Assembly (NCBI GenBank): GCA_036426205.1
Contig: WSYH01000085.1
Span: forward strand, 289,832-353,831
Direction: 5' to 3'
DNA: 64,000 nt
Source: Ascaphus truei
Taxonomy: Eukaryota; Chordata; Amphibia; Anura; Ascaphidae
Shown here: positions 21,152 to 31,934 of the stretch, piece after piece
How positions within the stretch are numbered: position 1 is the stretch's first letter
Layout: each line of letters begins with the position of its first letter
Made by a program: the position numbers and the translations under genes
The notes under the pieces: model-generated
The model's database searches: none
Told to the model about the DNA's origin: nothing
What the model saw: the letters and a program-made list of their open reading frames with translations, nothing else

Positions 21152-21380
21152 GCATGCGCCTAGCGTTCCACCAATTGTTCAGTATCTGCAGTACAGTACT
21201 GTAGAAGCCGCTAAACCAATGATATTGCTTACAGGAGAATCGCTTGACTTTTGAATCGCACCGATATTGATATTGTATTGTCAAAATAAAAAAAAAATAC
21301 AGAAAATAATACGGCAACAATACTCACCATAGAATTTCCCATTCAGCTGGCGCCGGCGCCGGCGCCGGTCCACTGCCAGG

Positions 21381-21911
21381 TCAGTGTTCTTGATCATCCA
21401 CGTTGATAGTTTGGAGCAGGACTTGTCCACCTGTAGTCAGCTGATGAGGCTGAAAATTGCTTAGGTACATGCAAGCTTGATCGAAACTGCACGTGAAATC
21501 CGACTCAGTGTCAGGGTTGTCACTGACGGTGGGACCGTTATCGGAAGCCGGTGCCGGTGCATTGCTTGGCAGCGACTGTCGTTTCTTAGTTGGTTTTAAC
21601 ACGACCCTTCGCCTTTTGCCGTCTGCATGATCATAGATACTGGAAAAAGCCGATGATACACATCAATACCCTCCAACAAATTGTGGCTCAATACGATAAA
21701 AACAGGGATCGCTACATAACCTTTTCCTTATTGCACGCTTCCACGTATGAGGAGCTGGTGAAAATTTGTAAAAGTCATAGTTTTCGATAAAATACTGATA
21801 CATTTGAACAACTGTTGCCATCTTATCATCTGTTGCATTAATCGCGGCCCATATCAAATACGCGTAACTTCTGTCGGGTTTTTGGAAAACGGGCTGCACT
21901 TGAACACTCAT
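21381..21911 (-). pseudogene. Forkhead-domain gene of inner element, one in-frame stop
   Basis: A minus-strand frame of 177 codons from ATG at 21911 to the stop at 21381, interrupted only by TGA at 21663-21665. Forkhead segments: QKPDRSYAYLIWAAIN, KMATVVQMYQYFIENYDFY, WKRAIRKRLCSD, then GGY followed by the TGA exactly at the conserved wing Trp. After it come a basic stretch (KRRRVVLKPTKKR) and an acidic/Gln-rich tail with QACMYLSNFQPHQL, which matches QACIYQYQNDFPLHQL of the outer protein. TGG to TGA is a one-base change. About 410 bases separate it from the right element end. Confidence 0.8.
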
Positions 21912-22325
21912 GGCGGGTGGCGGGTCTCTGGAGAATACTGTAACCGTAACTGGTCTTTGTCTTTCTTTAATATGAAAAGCCTAAATTGATACATTTTTGC
22001 AACCTCTTCCTTCAGTCTCAAGGCCAAGTTACAATAGCACACTGTGGTATCTTTTTTAAACGAAACACCTGCAAGTCGACACATTACTGAAGCACATGCG
22101 CATTACAATTCATGAATATCTGCCATCTGGCGGACACGCGAAGAATTGCAACCTATTAAATCCGAACCATTCTCAATAAATGCATCAACCGCGCGTCAAC
22201 TGCGCATGACCCGTGGCTGAGAACACAAAATGAATGCGGCATGCTCCAGGTGAAGTGCGTCGCATTCCAGGAAAAATCCAGGGAAAAACCGGCGATGTGT
22301 TAGACTCACTTGCGCCGCAGCAGTA

Positions 22326-23743
22326 CTTGCTTCTGGCTTTATTTTGGCAAAAAGCACTGTTAGTTATCATGCACATGGGAAGGCCAAAAACGTCAAAAGA
22401 AATCCGACCGCCACTACTGAGTAAGTACAGTACTACTGTACTACAATACAGTAGTACTTCTTGTCCTCCATATTGTAACTCTAACATCGTCTTGTACTGT
22501 TCTGTATGCCTGTGTTTGCCTGTGTGTTCTGTATGCCTGTGGTAACTAATAATCCTTCTTTTATTGTACACACACACCCACCAAGCATCAACAGTGCAGT
22601 ACTGTATGTCACCAGCTTTTATGCCAGTGATTGGGTGGTACAGTAGGAGTGACTGAGTGTTTGACAGTGCAGTCTATTGGGATGCTTTATTTGAGGGAGG
22701 GATGCTTAATTTGCCTACTGTAACAAATTGTTCTGTTTTTCTTTACACTGTAGGGCGACAATACTTCTGGTGGACCAAATAAGTGAACAGAATGATGAGA
22801 CATGTGCCACAAGGGTAAATAATGCACTAGAGGCAATTCACAAAATTAAAGCATCTGTGACCAGCATCAGGCAGATGAGACGGAAATTGGGATGGAAATA
22901 TGGGTGTGATAAGTAAGTACTGTACAGTACTGTATAACCCCCACCCCCTCCCTCTCCAGACTTGTGATTTCTTATTTAGCCCTCTATTTTCATGTTAAGC
23001 TCCCTCCTAGCCTACTGTACAATAGGGTTGGCCTACTGTACTGTATGTAATACTTTCTATACTGTATACTGTATTGTTTCAATACATTACTGTTAGTTTT
23101 CTATACTGTACAGAAGATGTCTTTGACTTATTTTTTCATTTTTTGAGTGCTGGGAATCATCATACTGTATCTCCAGTATTTTGTACCTCTAACATTATTC
23201 CTTGCAATTACATACCGTATCCTATGATAAGGGAAGCCAACAAAATTAAAAGAGTGGACCAGGCACGGTATGGATCGAAAGTGGCGAGACTTTCCAGGAT
23301 GTCATCTTTACTGACGAGACAACTGTAGCGCTTGAGAGATTTGCCCATTTTGCATTCTACAAAAAAGGACGCCTATCTCTGAAGCCACGTCCCAAGCACC
23401 CAGTGAAGATGCATGTGTGGGGTGCCATCTCTAGACAAGGACCAGGATGCATCATTATCTTTGAGGGTGAAATAATGCACAAATACACATTCTGTGCCTG
23501 TGGCCTTATGCACTGGACAGCTGTACCGTACAGTATTTTGCACACTAATGTTACAGTATATTTTTCTTTTCTTGTTTCCAGGAATCATGAATAAAGCATT
23601 CTTCCAAGATCACATAATTACACATGCTGTCGGATACATTAGAAATGATTTCCCATCTGGTCACCGTTTCTTTCAGAAAAACACACCGCGTCAACAGCTC
23701 ACATTCTTGCCAGCAGTATCAACTGGGTTAAGATGCCAGCGGA
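22326..23743 (+). pseudogene. Tc1-type transposase of outer element, exons 1b-4
   Basis: Exon 1 resumes at 22326 (LASGFILAKSTVSYHAHGKA) and ends before GT at 22421. Exon 2 is 22754-22912 (MRRKLGWKYG), the same length as in the inner copy. Exon 3 is 23214-23466, with a mutated acceptor (AT for AG) and a one-base loss near 23268; the first catalytic Asp (VIFTDET) survives in the shifted frame. Exon 4 is 23582-23743; the second catalytic site QDNDPK of the homologue reads QKNTPR here, and 10 bases are missing. No exon 5 with the catalytic Glu was found before the next repeat. Together with the inner insertion this copy is dead. Confidence 0.82.
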
Positions 23744-23799
23744 GTAAGTTGGGTAACCATTTCTCATTGTTTTACACAGTTTATATCTCCTTACAGTAA

Positions 23800-24160
23800 G
23801 TAAAACAAATGACAGGCAGGCGCACTGAGGGATAATGAACACTTTATTGTTAAAATGGTTAATACGACAATAGACAACCAAGGTCTACTGAAGGGTATAT
23901 AATAAAAACAAAATGAAAGTAAATAGTGTTAGAATGACTGGTTTGAACACCAGTACGATCGGAGGATAACAACAGATCAAAACTAAATCACTTAGCACTT
24001 CAGAGGGGGTCCGGACCGGTCTGAGTACATACTCTGTTGGAAGGAGAGAAGTGAAGTGTAGAGACCGCTCCCTCCGACTGCAAAACTCCACAGAAACTGC
24101 CACACGTGACCTCTACGCGTTTCGCACGTACTGTAGTACTTCGTCAGGACCGGGAAAGTA
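23800..24160. repeat. Dispersed repeat replacing transposase exon 5
   Basis: The segment contains 'cgcactgagggataatgaacactttatt' and 'ctctacgcgtttcgcacgtactgtagtacttcgtcagg'. The ACGCGTTTCG core with a following 'cgtcagg' is typical of the amphibian-type MITEs seen elsewhere here (32090, 34050, 37600, 47100). It sits where exon 5 and the 3' end of the outer transposase should be. Confidence 0.55.
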
Positions 24161-24164
24161 ATAA

Positions 24165-26575
24165 GGCACAGGTAAGTATGATACAGGTAAGTATGGCCCT
24201 AAAATAACCATGTCTGCATTTATTGTTTCTTTTCATTTTCAGAACTGCTGCAGTGAAAAAAGGAAGGGGGGATGTGTAAGATAATAATACTGTGTTCATG
24301 TACAAACCAGCTTGTATCTTACACAAACCCCCTCTTCCACCCTTTCAGTAGTAACTGTATAGAAATTCATTTTTGCCAAAAATAAAATAAAAAGTGTGTT
24401 TAATTTTTTTTTTTAATTACTGTATTGTTATTGTTTAATCATTTATTTCAGTTAATCAGGCACAGGAAGGTGTGATACAGGTACTTTACAGCACTGTAAG
24501 TACTGTATGGCACTATAACAAACCATGTCTGCATTTATTGTATCTTTTAATTTTCAGAACTGCCGCAGTGAAAAAACGAAGGGGGAGGGAAGTGTAAGAT
24601 AATAGTACAGTGTTCTTGTACAAACCAGCCTGTACAGTATCTTACACAAATCCCCCTCTCCTACCCTCTCTCAGTAGTTACAGTATAGAAATTTGTTTTT
24701 GCCCCTCAAAAAATTTGTTTTTAAAAAAATCATTTGAAATATTGTATTTTCAGAGCTGAAGCCCCCTCTCTCCCGATCTCCCCCCATCTCGCAAATCCAT
24801 AATGAAGAGAAAGACAAGAGCTACTGTACTATATTTTTGTACTGTATTATGCATTAAAAAATAAAATCTATTTTTTAAACCGACCCCCCCTTGCAGACCT
24901 GAAATTTTTATGAACAGTTCAACAAACAAAGCATTGCACTTCACATTAGTTTGGGAAAAAATATATAGAAAAACAAAAAATGTTTTATAAAAATTATTAT
25001 ATTTTTATTGTTTAATCAATCATTTCTGTTAATAATGCAATAAAATTTTAAAGAAAAATACTATTTTACTGCATTAAGGATTATCCAACATGTCTTCTGC
25101 CCAGCTCAGTACATTTACGTGAATGGCTCTGTTGGAGGGCTCTGTTTTTGTGTTGTTGATAAGCTTTGAACTTCAAGTTGACTTGTTTTGTTACAGTACA
25201 ATAGCAGTTTTAGAAGGGCTTGCTTAGCTCAGCCTGTACTGCTCCGACAAAGTTTATTCGAGCAAAAGCCGCACGGCAGGATGCGTGGCGGCAGTGTGGA
25301 GAAGCGTTTAGAAGCGGCTCGTACGCGTGACGTCGATGACGTCACAGTCACGTGCGCGCCCGGCTTCCCCGGCTTCACCGGCTTCCCCGACTCCCCTGAA
25401 GGTTTGAAGTGAGGGAAGCGGGGAGCGGGGAAGCAGAGGGGCACAGCAGGAGCAGCTAGGGGGTCGGGAAGGTGTATAAATTGCGCGCGGATTGGAGGGG
25501 GGGGGGGAACGGAGGGGACGCGGCTGGATGCGGCTGGCGCGCTGACTATTCTCAGCACCAGCCGGAGTAAGTCCCGGTCAACCGGCGGCTTTTGCTCGAA
25601 TAAACTTTGTCGCCACTGTATCTCACAGAACATGTTAATCTTATTACTAGTGGGGGGGGGGTGTTGTGTTGAAGAAAAGTAAAGTTAGAAGGGCTTAGCT
25701 TATCGCACTTGCCCATGCGTGGCATGGTTTGTCAGAGGTGTTGAAAAGAAGTTGAAATCATTGAGTCCTGTGTGTGTGAGGGGGGGAGGGGGTGCGAGCT
25801 GTATGAAGGATTACCGGTACTGTTGTTCAAAGACATATTCTCAACAGGTCATGATAATGTTTTGATCCCCACACCCTCAAATAAAAATCACAGTACTACA
25901 GTATGCCACCCACCTCAGAAAGAACATACATGACTAGTGTGGAATTAAAAAACAACAGTACTGTTTGATTATCTCAATATCCATAATTGCTATGCAAGCC
26001 CATGGTGATAACCCCCAAAAATATATATTGCATTTGTAAAACTTGAATCTCATAATATCCATACTTGCTATGCAAGCCATGGCGATAGCCAAAAAAAATA
26101 ATAATGTTATACAGTACAGTATATATTTTTAAAACTTGAACTAACTTCCAAATGAGTGGGAAGTTATACACGCATGCGCATTAATAATCAACAAGGTCCC
26201 AGGTCCCAACCAAAGAGAATTACACGCAGGCGCAGAACTGTGAGAGCAGGCTCAGGAAGATTAATGAAACCACAAAGCCAACAATTTGAAAATGAATGGT
26301 TTGTCAGAGGTGTTGATAAGAAGTTGAAATACTTGAGCCTTGTGTGTGTGTGGGGGAGTGGGAGGGGATGCGAGCTGTATGAAGGATTACTTGTACTGTA
26401 GTTCAAAGACATATTCTCAACAGTCAATCATAATGTTTTGATCCCCACACCCCCAAATAAAAATCACAGTACTACAGTATGCCACCCACCTCAGAAAGAA
26501 CGTACATGACTAGTGTGGAATTAAAAAGCAACAGTACTGTTTGATTCTCATAATATCCATAATTGCTATGCATGC
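24165..26575. repeat. Right arm of the long internal inverted repeat (outer element)
   Basis: Reverse complement of about 4495-6090 with extra material: a MITE at 25239-25618 and a partial duplication of the distal part (about 25770-26080 and 26280-26575, both with 'ccccaaataaaaatcacagtactacagtatgcc' in pieces). No gene. Confidence 0.75.
25239..25618. mobile_element. GC-rich TA-flanked MITE with near-perfect terminal repeats
   Basis: Its ends are CTGCTCCGACAAAGTTTATTCG (left) and, inverted, CAGTGGCGACAAAGTTTATTCG (right), continuing 'AGCAAAAGCCG' on both sides. TA duplications lie at 25237-25238 and 25619-25620. The left inverted-repeat arm (4897-4920) has the corresponding empty site ('cagcctatatctcaca' on the complement), which proves a precise TA insertion. 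The 380 bases have no coding capacity. Confidence 0.92.
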
Positions 26576-26599
26576 CCAGGTCGAGAAAAGAAAAATAAA

Positions 26600-27238
26600 T
26601 TCTGTAACAAAAAATAAAAAACTTTTTTTTCAGACTTGAACTTCTACTGGGAAGTCATACAGTATACGCATGCGCAGGAATGTACTATAAGGACACGCGT
26701 GGGAAGATTCAAACCAGAAAGCCATCCATTACAAATGAAGGGTGTGGGAGAGGTGTACTGTAGATAAGAAGTTGAAATCCTTGAGCCTTGTGTGTGTGCG
26801 GGGGCAAGAGCGCTGTATGATGGATTATCAGTTCAAATAAATATTTTCAAAAGGTCATCATAATGTTTAATGCGCAGAAATGTGATACTGTGACACGCCT
26901 ATGCGTTTCACACTTCTCTGTGTATAATCCAGATACAGTACACACGCTGCTCTGCGTTCTGATTACTACAGATACTTCACAATACACTACACACGCTGCT
27001 CTGTGTATAATACAGACATTGAATTGCTATTGGATTTTTATAACAGCAACTCGCGATCGCCCACTTGAGTTTCTCAACAGTTTTGCAGACAACGCTAAAA
27101 TGCCCTTTTCTGACCCGGACAAAATGATAAACAAGCCGCGTGTTTAAGTCGGCACGATTCAAATAAATTGCGCGGCATCGCATGGGTATTCCGATCTACA
27201 CACCGCGTTGAATGTTCGAATAACGGCCGTCCCATCAG
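26600..27238. repeat. Right subterminal region of outer element
   Basis: Read inward from 27238 it resembles the left end of the inner element: 'cattttagcgttgtctgcaaaactg', 'aaactcaagtgggcg' and 'gaaacgcataggcgtgt'. The match is diverged but in order. No gene. Confidence 0.6.
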
Positions 27239-27240
27239 TA

Positions 27241-29060
27241 TCACTCGCATAGATTTAACACCATGTTAAGTTAGCACCACATTGTGTTAGCTTCAAAACA
27301 TGATTCCCATTAGGGGCTAATTTTAGTAGCTTTGATGTTATCACTGCCAAAGTGAATGGTTTGGTATGACCCTACTGTGGCGATAGGGGGTTAATCAGGC
27401 CATGAATAAAGGCATTATACCCGGCTGATTAACCATAAATCGCGTTGGGACTGAAGGGTTTAAATGTATGTGCACCATTGTTTTCCCCTTACACCATCTT
27501 TATTGTCCCCATTTTGCAGCTCAATCCCTAGCTGCAGTAATAGAAATGAATGTGAGCTGTGCCAGTTGGTTTTTTGACACAAGAGAGAGCTACGAGCGGT
27601 TAACCAAGCACTGATTGAAGAAGCGTGGCTGTGTGTGGGTGGCAGCTCTGAAAAATAGATATCAGTTTCCACGCTCTCGACCTCATAACCGCAAGGTTAA
27701 TTTACTAAGTGGTTTGCGGTCTAGCTGAAGTGGATTTCTGTCAAAATGTATAGCTTTCCAACTTGAAAGGAGGAAATTCAATTGACGTGAGAAGAGGGTG
27801 AAACCCCAAAATACATCATAGCCCATTCAATTAAGTAAGCTAACTCATGCTAGGAGTGAGCTAGCATTCTAATTTTTGGATTGCAGCAAGGAATAATGAA
27901 ACCATTCACCCACATATAAAGTTTATAGTAGTGGCACAAACAGAACATACTTTATTAATAACTGTATTATTGTGATGGTTTAAATGTAAAGACAGGTGTT
28001 TTTTTCTATCAGCCTGGGAATAAATCCTTTGACATGCATGTTTGTTTAGGATGACTTAGGGATGGGGACTGAGGGATTGTTCAACTCAGTGCTTCAAAAG
28101 CACCCTGCAGAGTGGGTACCTCAATGTCTATGAGAAGTCCAGCGTTGAAAAGCCTCAACAATCCTAGGTGTAAGGATGGCTGGGAGATTGTAAGTGCCAG
28201 ATACCGGTGTAAAGTATGGGTACTTCACACTTGGTGGTCAAACCCCAGGCTCAGTGTCGCCAGGTAAGGGGAGGGTCCCAGTCAGCTAAGGAGCCTAGGT
28301 TTGAAGTTAGCGCTTGCTTCGTGCAAACCGGGACGCAACTTCTGCCCTTTCTGCAAACTACTGGAAAGTCGGGGATAGGTGGGAGAAATGTTCCCACAGG
28401 CGGGATTGGTTATGCATGTAAGGTATAGGTCCCTCAACCCTATAAAAATGCCTGCTGGCCAGTCCCTAGCAGATTCACCTGATTTAACAACAATTGAACC
28501 AAGTTCCAGCGTCTGCGGTTCCGGAGTGTGAGGGGTTAATAATATCGTAACCAAGGATCGTCCCCCTCTTCTGGAATTCGTTAATGCTAAGGGTTTTCGA
28601 ATGAACCCTGTAAGGACTTAACAAACTTTTACCTGTTGGCGGAAATATAGGGGTGGCAACATGTACCATTAGCCAGGAATTGCTACACGGATCCTTTTGC
28701 GCATCCACTTGCATGTGTGCAGGTGTGCCCAGAGACTTTGTTTCATTCCAAGGACAATTTATTTAATTCCCCCATCCCAGTAAGTGTTTTATTAAGTGTA
28801 TATTGTGAAGATTTGGTGTGTTTGTCTGAAAATAAATGATTTACATTTTTTTTTTACTCAACTTGTGTGCTCAGTGCAGAATGCCAGTATTAATTTGTGC
28901 ATAAGCCTTGGTCTCCCATGACACCTACCTCATGGTCTGACATTTGTGTTATCACGGTATTCAGAAAGAGTTATCGCAAGTCAGAAGCCGTGAGGTAGGA
29001 ACATGCAAAACTGCTCGGGATAGCAATGCCTTTATCTCAGCATTTATTTAAGTTCTGCCC
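27241..29060. repeat. Unassigned repeats, possible solo LTR at about 28030-28925
   Basis: There is no gene. About 27265-27860 begins 'taagttagcaccac' and ends with an inverted-looking 'gtgagctagcattct', perhaps a small DNA element. About 28030-28925 resembles an LTR: a TATA-like 'ctataaaaatgcc' (28440), then 'gaaaataaatgattt' (28830) and a pyrimidine-rich end. No target duplication or partner was seen, so this is weak. Confidence 0.3.
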
Positions 29061-30100
29061 ATGCAATCTGCCTACAGTCTGTATGACCTGCACAGGGAGA
29101 GATGTATCTCACTGCTCTTACAGGCAATCGCACTGTTTTTATTTTATTTTCATAACACAGTATTGAAAGAGGTGGTTTCCGGAACAGAACCGCATTCATT
29201 TCAGCTTTGGGGATCCCCTGCTTCTTCAGTTACAGGCCCCGGTATGGTGTGCCGGTATCTCTCTGAATTGTTTAATTCTTTCACATCATGTTACCAGGAC
29301 ATTTAAACAATGCAGGGAAATACTGGCACCCCATATTGGGGCCTGTAACTCGGGAAGCAGGGTGTCCAGAGACAAAAAATAATGCAAAAAGCAGCTAGGG
29401 TAATGAAGGAGTTAAACTAGAGTACAGGTTTGTTGGGGGCTAGAGGGGGTGGGTGAAGGGGTTAATTACCCCAGGGTGGGTTGTTAGGCCTACCAGGAAG
29501 GTTGTGGGAGGAGTTAACCCCTTCATTGCTCTAGCGGTTACTACCGCTATGGTAATAAAGGGGTTAACCCCTCCTGATACCTACCCGAGAGGCATACTAC
29601 CCCCTTCACCCACCACCTCTACCCCAATAAACATTAAAATAAAATACAAACACCAATACTAGCCAATACACCCATTGATTGCCAGTGTGGTTACCTATGC
29701 TCAATCGGTGCAAAGATAAGCCCAATATCAATGAATGGGCAACCTACTACCCACCCCCTCTCTACCCCTAAAATCCCTCCCCCCACCCTAACATATACAG
29801 TACAGTAAGGCCAAAATCCCTATTATCTAGATCTGGATAATAGCATATTTGCCCATTAAAAATAAAACGTTACAAAGCCGGCATTAAGTAAATTAAAGTT
29901 GTGCTTACTCCTGCCAGGATGAAGGCTATCCTCATCTTCATCTTTTTCCTCTGCGTCTTCTGTGGGCAGCAACATTAAAATAAAAAAACGTACTATTGGC
30001 CACTAACCACTTCATTACGTTAGCGATTAGTAACCGCTATAGTAATTAAGGGGTTGACCCACCCTCCTCCCCCGATATCCACCCTGAGGCCTAACCAAAC
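29061..30100. repeat. Two dispersed repeats also present at 37.2 and 38.2 kb
   Basis: The 29150-29345 segment folds back ('ggggcctgtaact' against 'agttacaggcccc') and resembles 37180-37440. The 29430-30060 segment ('ggggttaacccctcc', 'ctgccaggatgaaggctatcctcatcttc') resembles 38190-38770 ('gccatgatgaaggccgtcctcatcttcc'). No gene. Confidence 0.6.
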
Positions 30101-30596
30101 TTCCTGGGGCAACAACCAGCACCCCACAACTCTATCCTCATCACCAAACATACAAATATGTACCCTGGAATCAGCCCTTTGAGAAAGTCGCCCTCTGGTG
30201 ACGAAACACGTCAGGGAATCCGATTGCGCAATTACGTCATCACGATGCTGCGCACGCGCATGGGGCCGCACTAAGCGTGAGATCAATACTGCGGCCATTC
30301 AAGTTGTAGAGGCGATCTCTGGGACCTCAAGGACTGATTTTCAGTCGGCGAACTACACCTCTGGCCTCTTGTGAGCAACGCCATCTTCACGCAGCCCTGA
30401 GGTAGCTTACATTTGCGGACGTTTGCAGTGCAGAGACCGGATGGTGGTGATTTATTCACAAATTGCTTTATTAAATTTTACTCTTGTGAGTGCATTTCTT
30501 TCCCCCCCCCCCCTTCCCACCCTTTTGAACATGTTTATGTGAAATCTACCTTTTTGTACGCTAGGTGGGGCCGTGCATCTCTCTTTTTCATTTCCC

Positions 30597-30630
<34 letters not shown>

Positions 30631-31194
30631 AATATTCAAAAAACAAAGGGATAAAGGCGCCAAGAGATAAAAAGACAATTACGTGGGCAGACACACTCTG
30701 GCCAGAGAAGGCGAAAGCACTTAAAGGAAGCAGGGAGAAGAAATCCGAAGCGGTCCTAGGGGGGAGAAGCGAAAGGAGCAATCACAGGCCGTAAGAGGGG
30801 AGGGCAAAGTAGTGAGCGGAAGAAAGAAAGCAAAGAGAAGAGGCAGATTTAGCGAAGTAGAGGAAGAGGGAAGAGAGGGACTGAGAAGAGAGAAACTGGG
30901 CAAAAGGGAGCAAATAAGATGCTCGCGGGGGAGAAAGCCAAAGAAGCAGGCGCCGGGGAAGAGATGTTCCCTACTGAGAGGGGCTGGGAGGGGCCCTGTG
31001 CCCCCGCTCGATGTGGAGGGGATTGTGGTGGGGGGCTCGGGGGACTCGGAGGACCTGGAGAGGGGGGGGGAAGCTCTGATCGGAGGACCGATCCTCCGAG
31101 GCCTCGGCGCGCGCCCGAGGGACACTCGGCGTGCGCCCGGTTTCTGTTGCGGCCGAGAGACGGGCAAAGGTAAGAATAAACTTGGCGCAACAGT
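30101..31194. repeat. MITE fragment, (TA)n tract and GC-rich segment
   Basis: About 30170-30600 has 'ccctctggtgacgaaacacgtcagg', a MITE core. A (TA)n tract lies at 30596-30628. About 30830-31194 is GC-rich; its right end, inverted, (TTGCGCCAAGTTTATTCTTACCTTTGCCCG in two blocks) matches the left part of the MITE at 9699. The left end of that copy is unclear. Open frames here reflect composition. Confidence 0.5.
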
Positions 31195-31361
31195 TAGTAG
31201 TATATTAAATATGTGAACTTAAAGTGATTTGTTACGGCGGCTAACCACACCCAATCTGTGATATAAATAGTGCACAAAATTAAAATTCAAAATAAAATGT
31301 GTCAAGGTGATCACTGATCAAATTCTAACCTTTCAGGAATGTGTACAGATTCCTTTCCATA

Positions 31362-31790
31362 GTAGCTTGTCCGGGATGGGAAGGGAGCGAAGATAGCAGG
31401 GATACACCATGAAAAATAAAAAATAAATGCATACAATAGTGTAATAAGTTCTTTCAATCTGGATAAAACATGTATGTCTTGGCTCTATAGCAATGCCTAC
31501 TTACAGCAGGTCAAAAGGTAAAAAGCATTGATTCTACACAGCACGTAGTAGAAAGGTGTCAAGATCTCAGGAACAACAGCCCAGGTTTACAGCATAAGAA
31601 ATCAGCTTGTAGATCAATGCTTTTTACCTTTTGACTGCTGTTAAGTAGGAGCATTGCTTAGAGCCAAGACATACATGTTTATCAGATTGAAAAGAACTTT
31701 ATACACTATTGTATGCATTTATTTTTTATTTTTCATGGTGTATCCCTCATCTTCGCTCCCTTCCCACTCCGGACAAGTATATTAAACTAT
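31362..31790. repeat. Fold-back element
   Basis: Two arms of about 170 bases are inverted: 'cttgtccgggatgggaagg' (31367) pairs with 'ccttcccactccggacaag' (31760), and 'aatacatgcattt'-type and 'aaaagcattgat' blocks pair further in. There is a short unpaired centre near 31560-31600. No gene. Confidence 0.8.
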
Positions 31791-31934
31791 ATCAGTCTAA
31801 TTGGGTAAAAAGAAAAAACAACAATATAATAAAAACAGATACTAATCCACTCTTTGATAGTGTCCAGGCCAATAATAACGCTTGTAATGGGTATATGGCA
31901 GCTTTCATATGGGAGAACCACATCCAAAGGAATC

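Larger units (their letters stand above)
7509..22323 (-). mobile_element. Inner Tc1/mariner-type element with transposase, BEN-like and forkhead genes
   Basis: The left end is TA|AAGTGGCGGCCGATCTGAG. The right end, inverted, is TA|CTGCTGCGGCGCAAGTGAG, with 'GAGTCTAA' on both inner edges; TA is duplicated at 7507-7508 and 22324-22325. The insertion lies in exon 1 of the outer transposase, whose frame is restored by removing it with one TA, so both ends are fixed to the base. The element is 14.8 kb, or about 9.4 kb without the LTR retrotransposon at 13709-19108. Genes: transposase (-), BEN-like (+), forkhead (-), the same relative layout as the outer element. All three are now broken. The copy at 49706-54629 has the same ends. 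Confidence 0.88.
2680..27238 (+). mobile_element. Outer Tc1/mariner-type element carrying forkhead, BEN-like and transposase genes
   Basis: The left end reads TA|CAGTGGCCCATTG (from 2680). The right end, read inward on the minus strand, is TA|CTGATGGGACGGCC (from 27238). Both share a nearby 'TTCGAA.CATT..CAA' block, so the ends form short degenerate inverted repeats with a TA duplication. Inside are a forkhead gene, a BEN-like gene, and a transposase whose first exon is split by the inner element 7509-22323. Without that insertion and one TA the element is about 9.7 kb, close to the inner element without its LTR insertion (about 9.4 kb). The right end, including the 'cacgcctatgcgtttca' block near 26890, is a diverged inverted match to the inner element's left end. 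Boundaries are inferred from end similarity, not from an empty site. Confidence 0.6.

Noticed and set aside
7509..22323. A giant virus-transposon fusion such as a Teratorn-like element
   Set aside because: No polymerase, capsid, terminase or piggyBac-type gene; size is explained by three genes, repeats and one LTR insertion.
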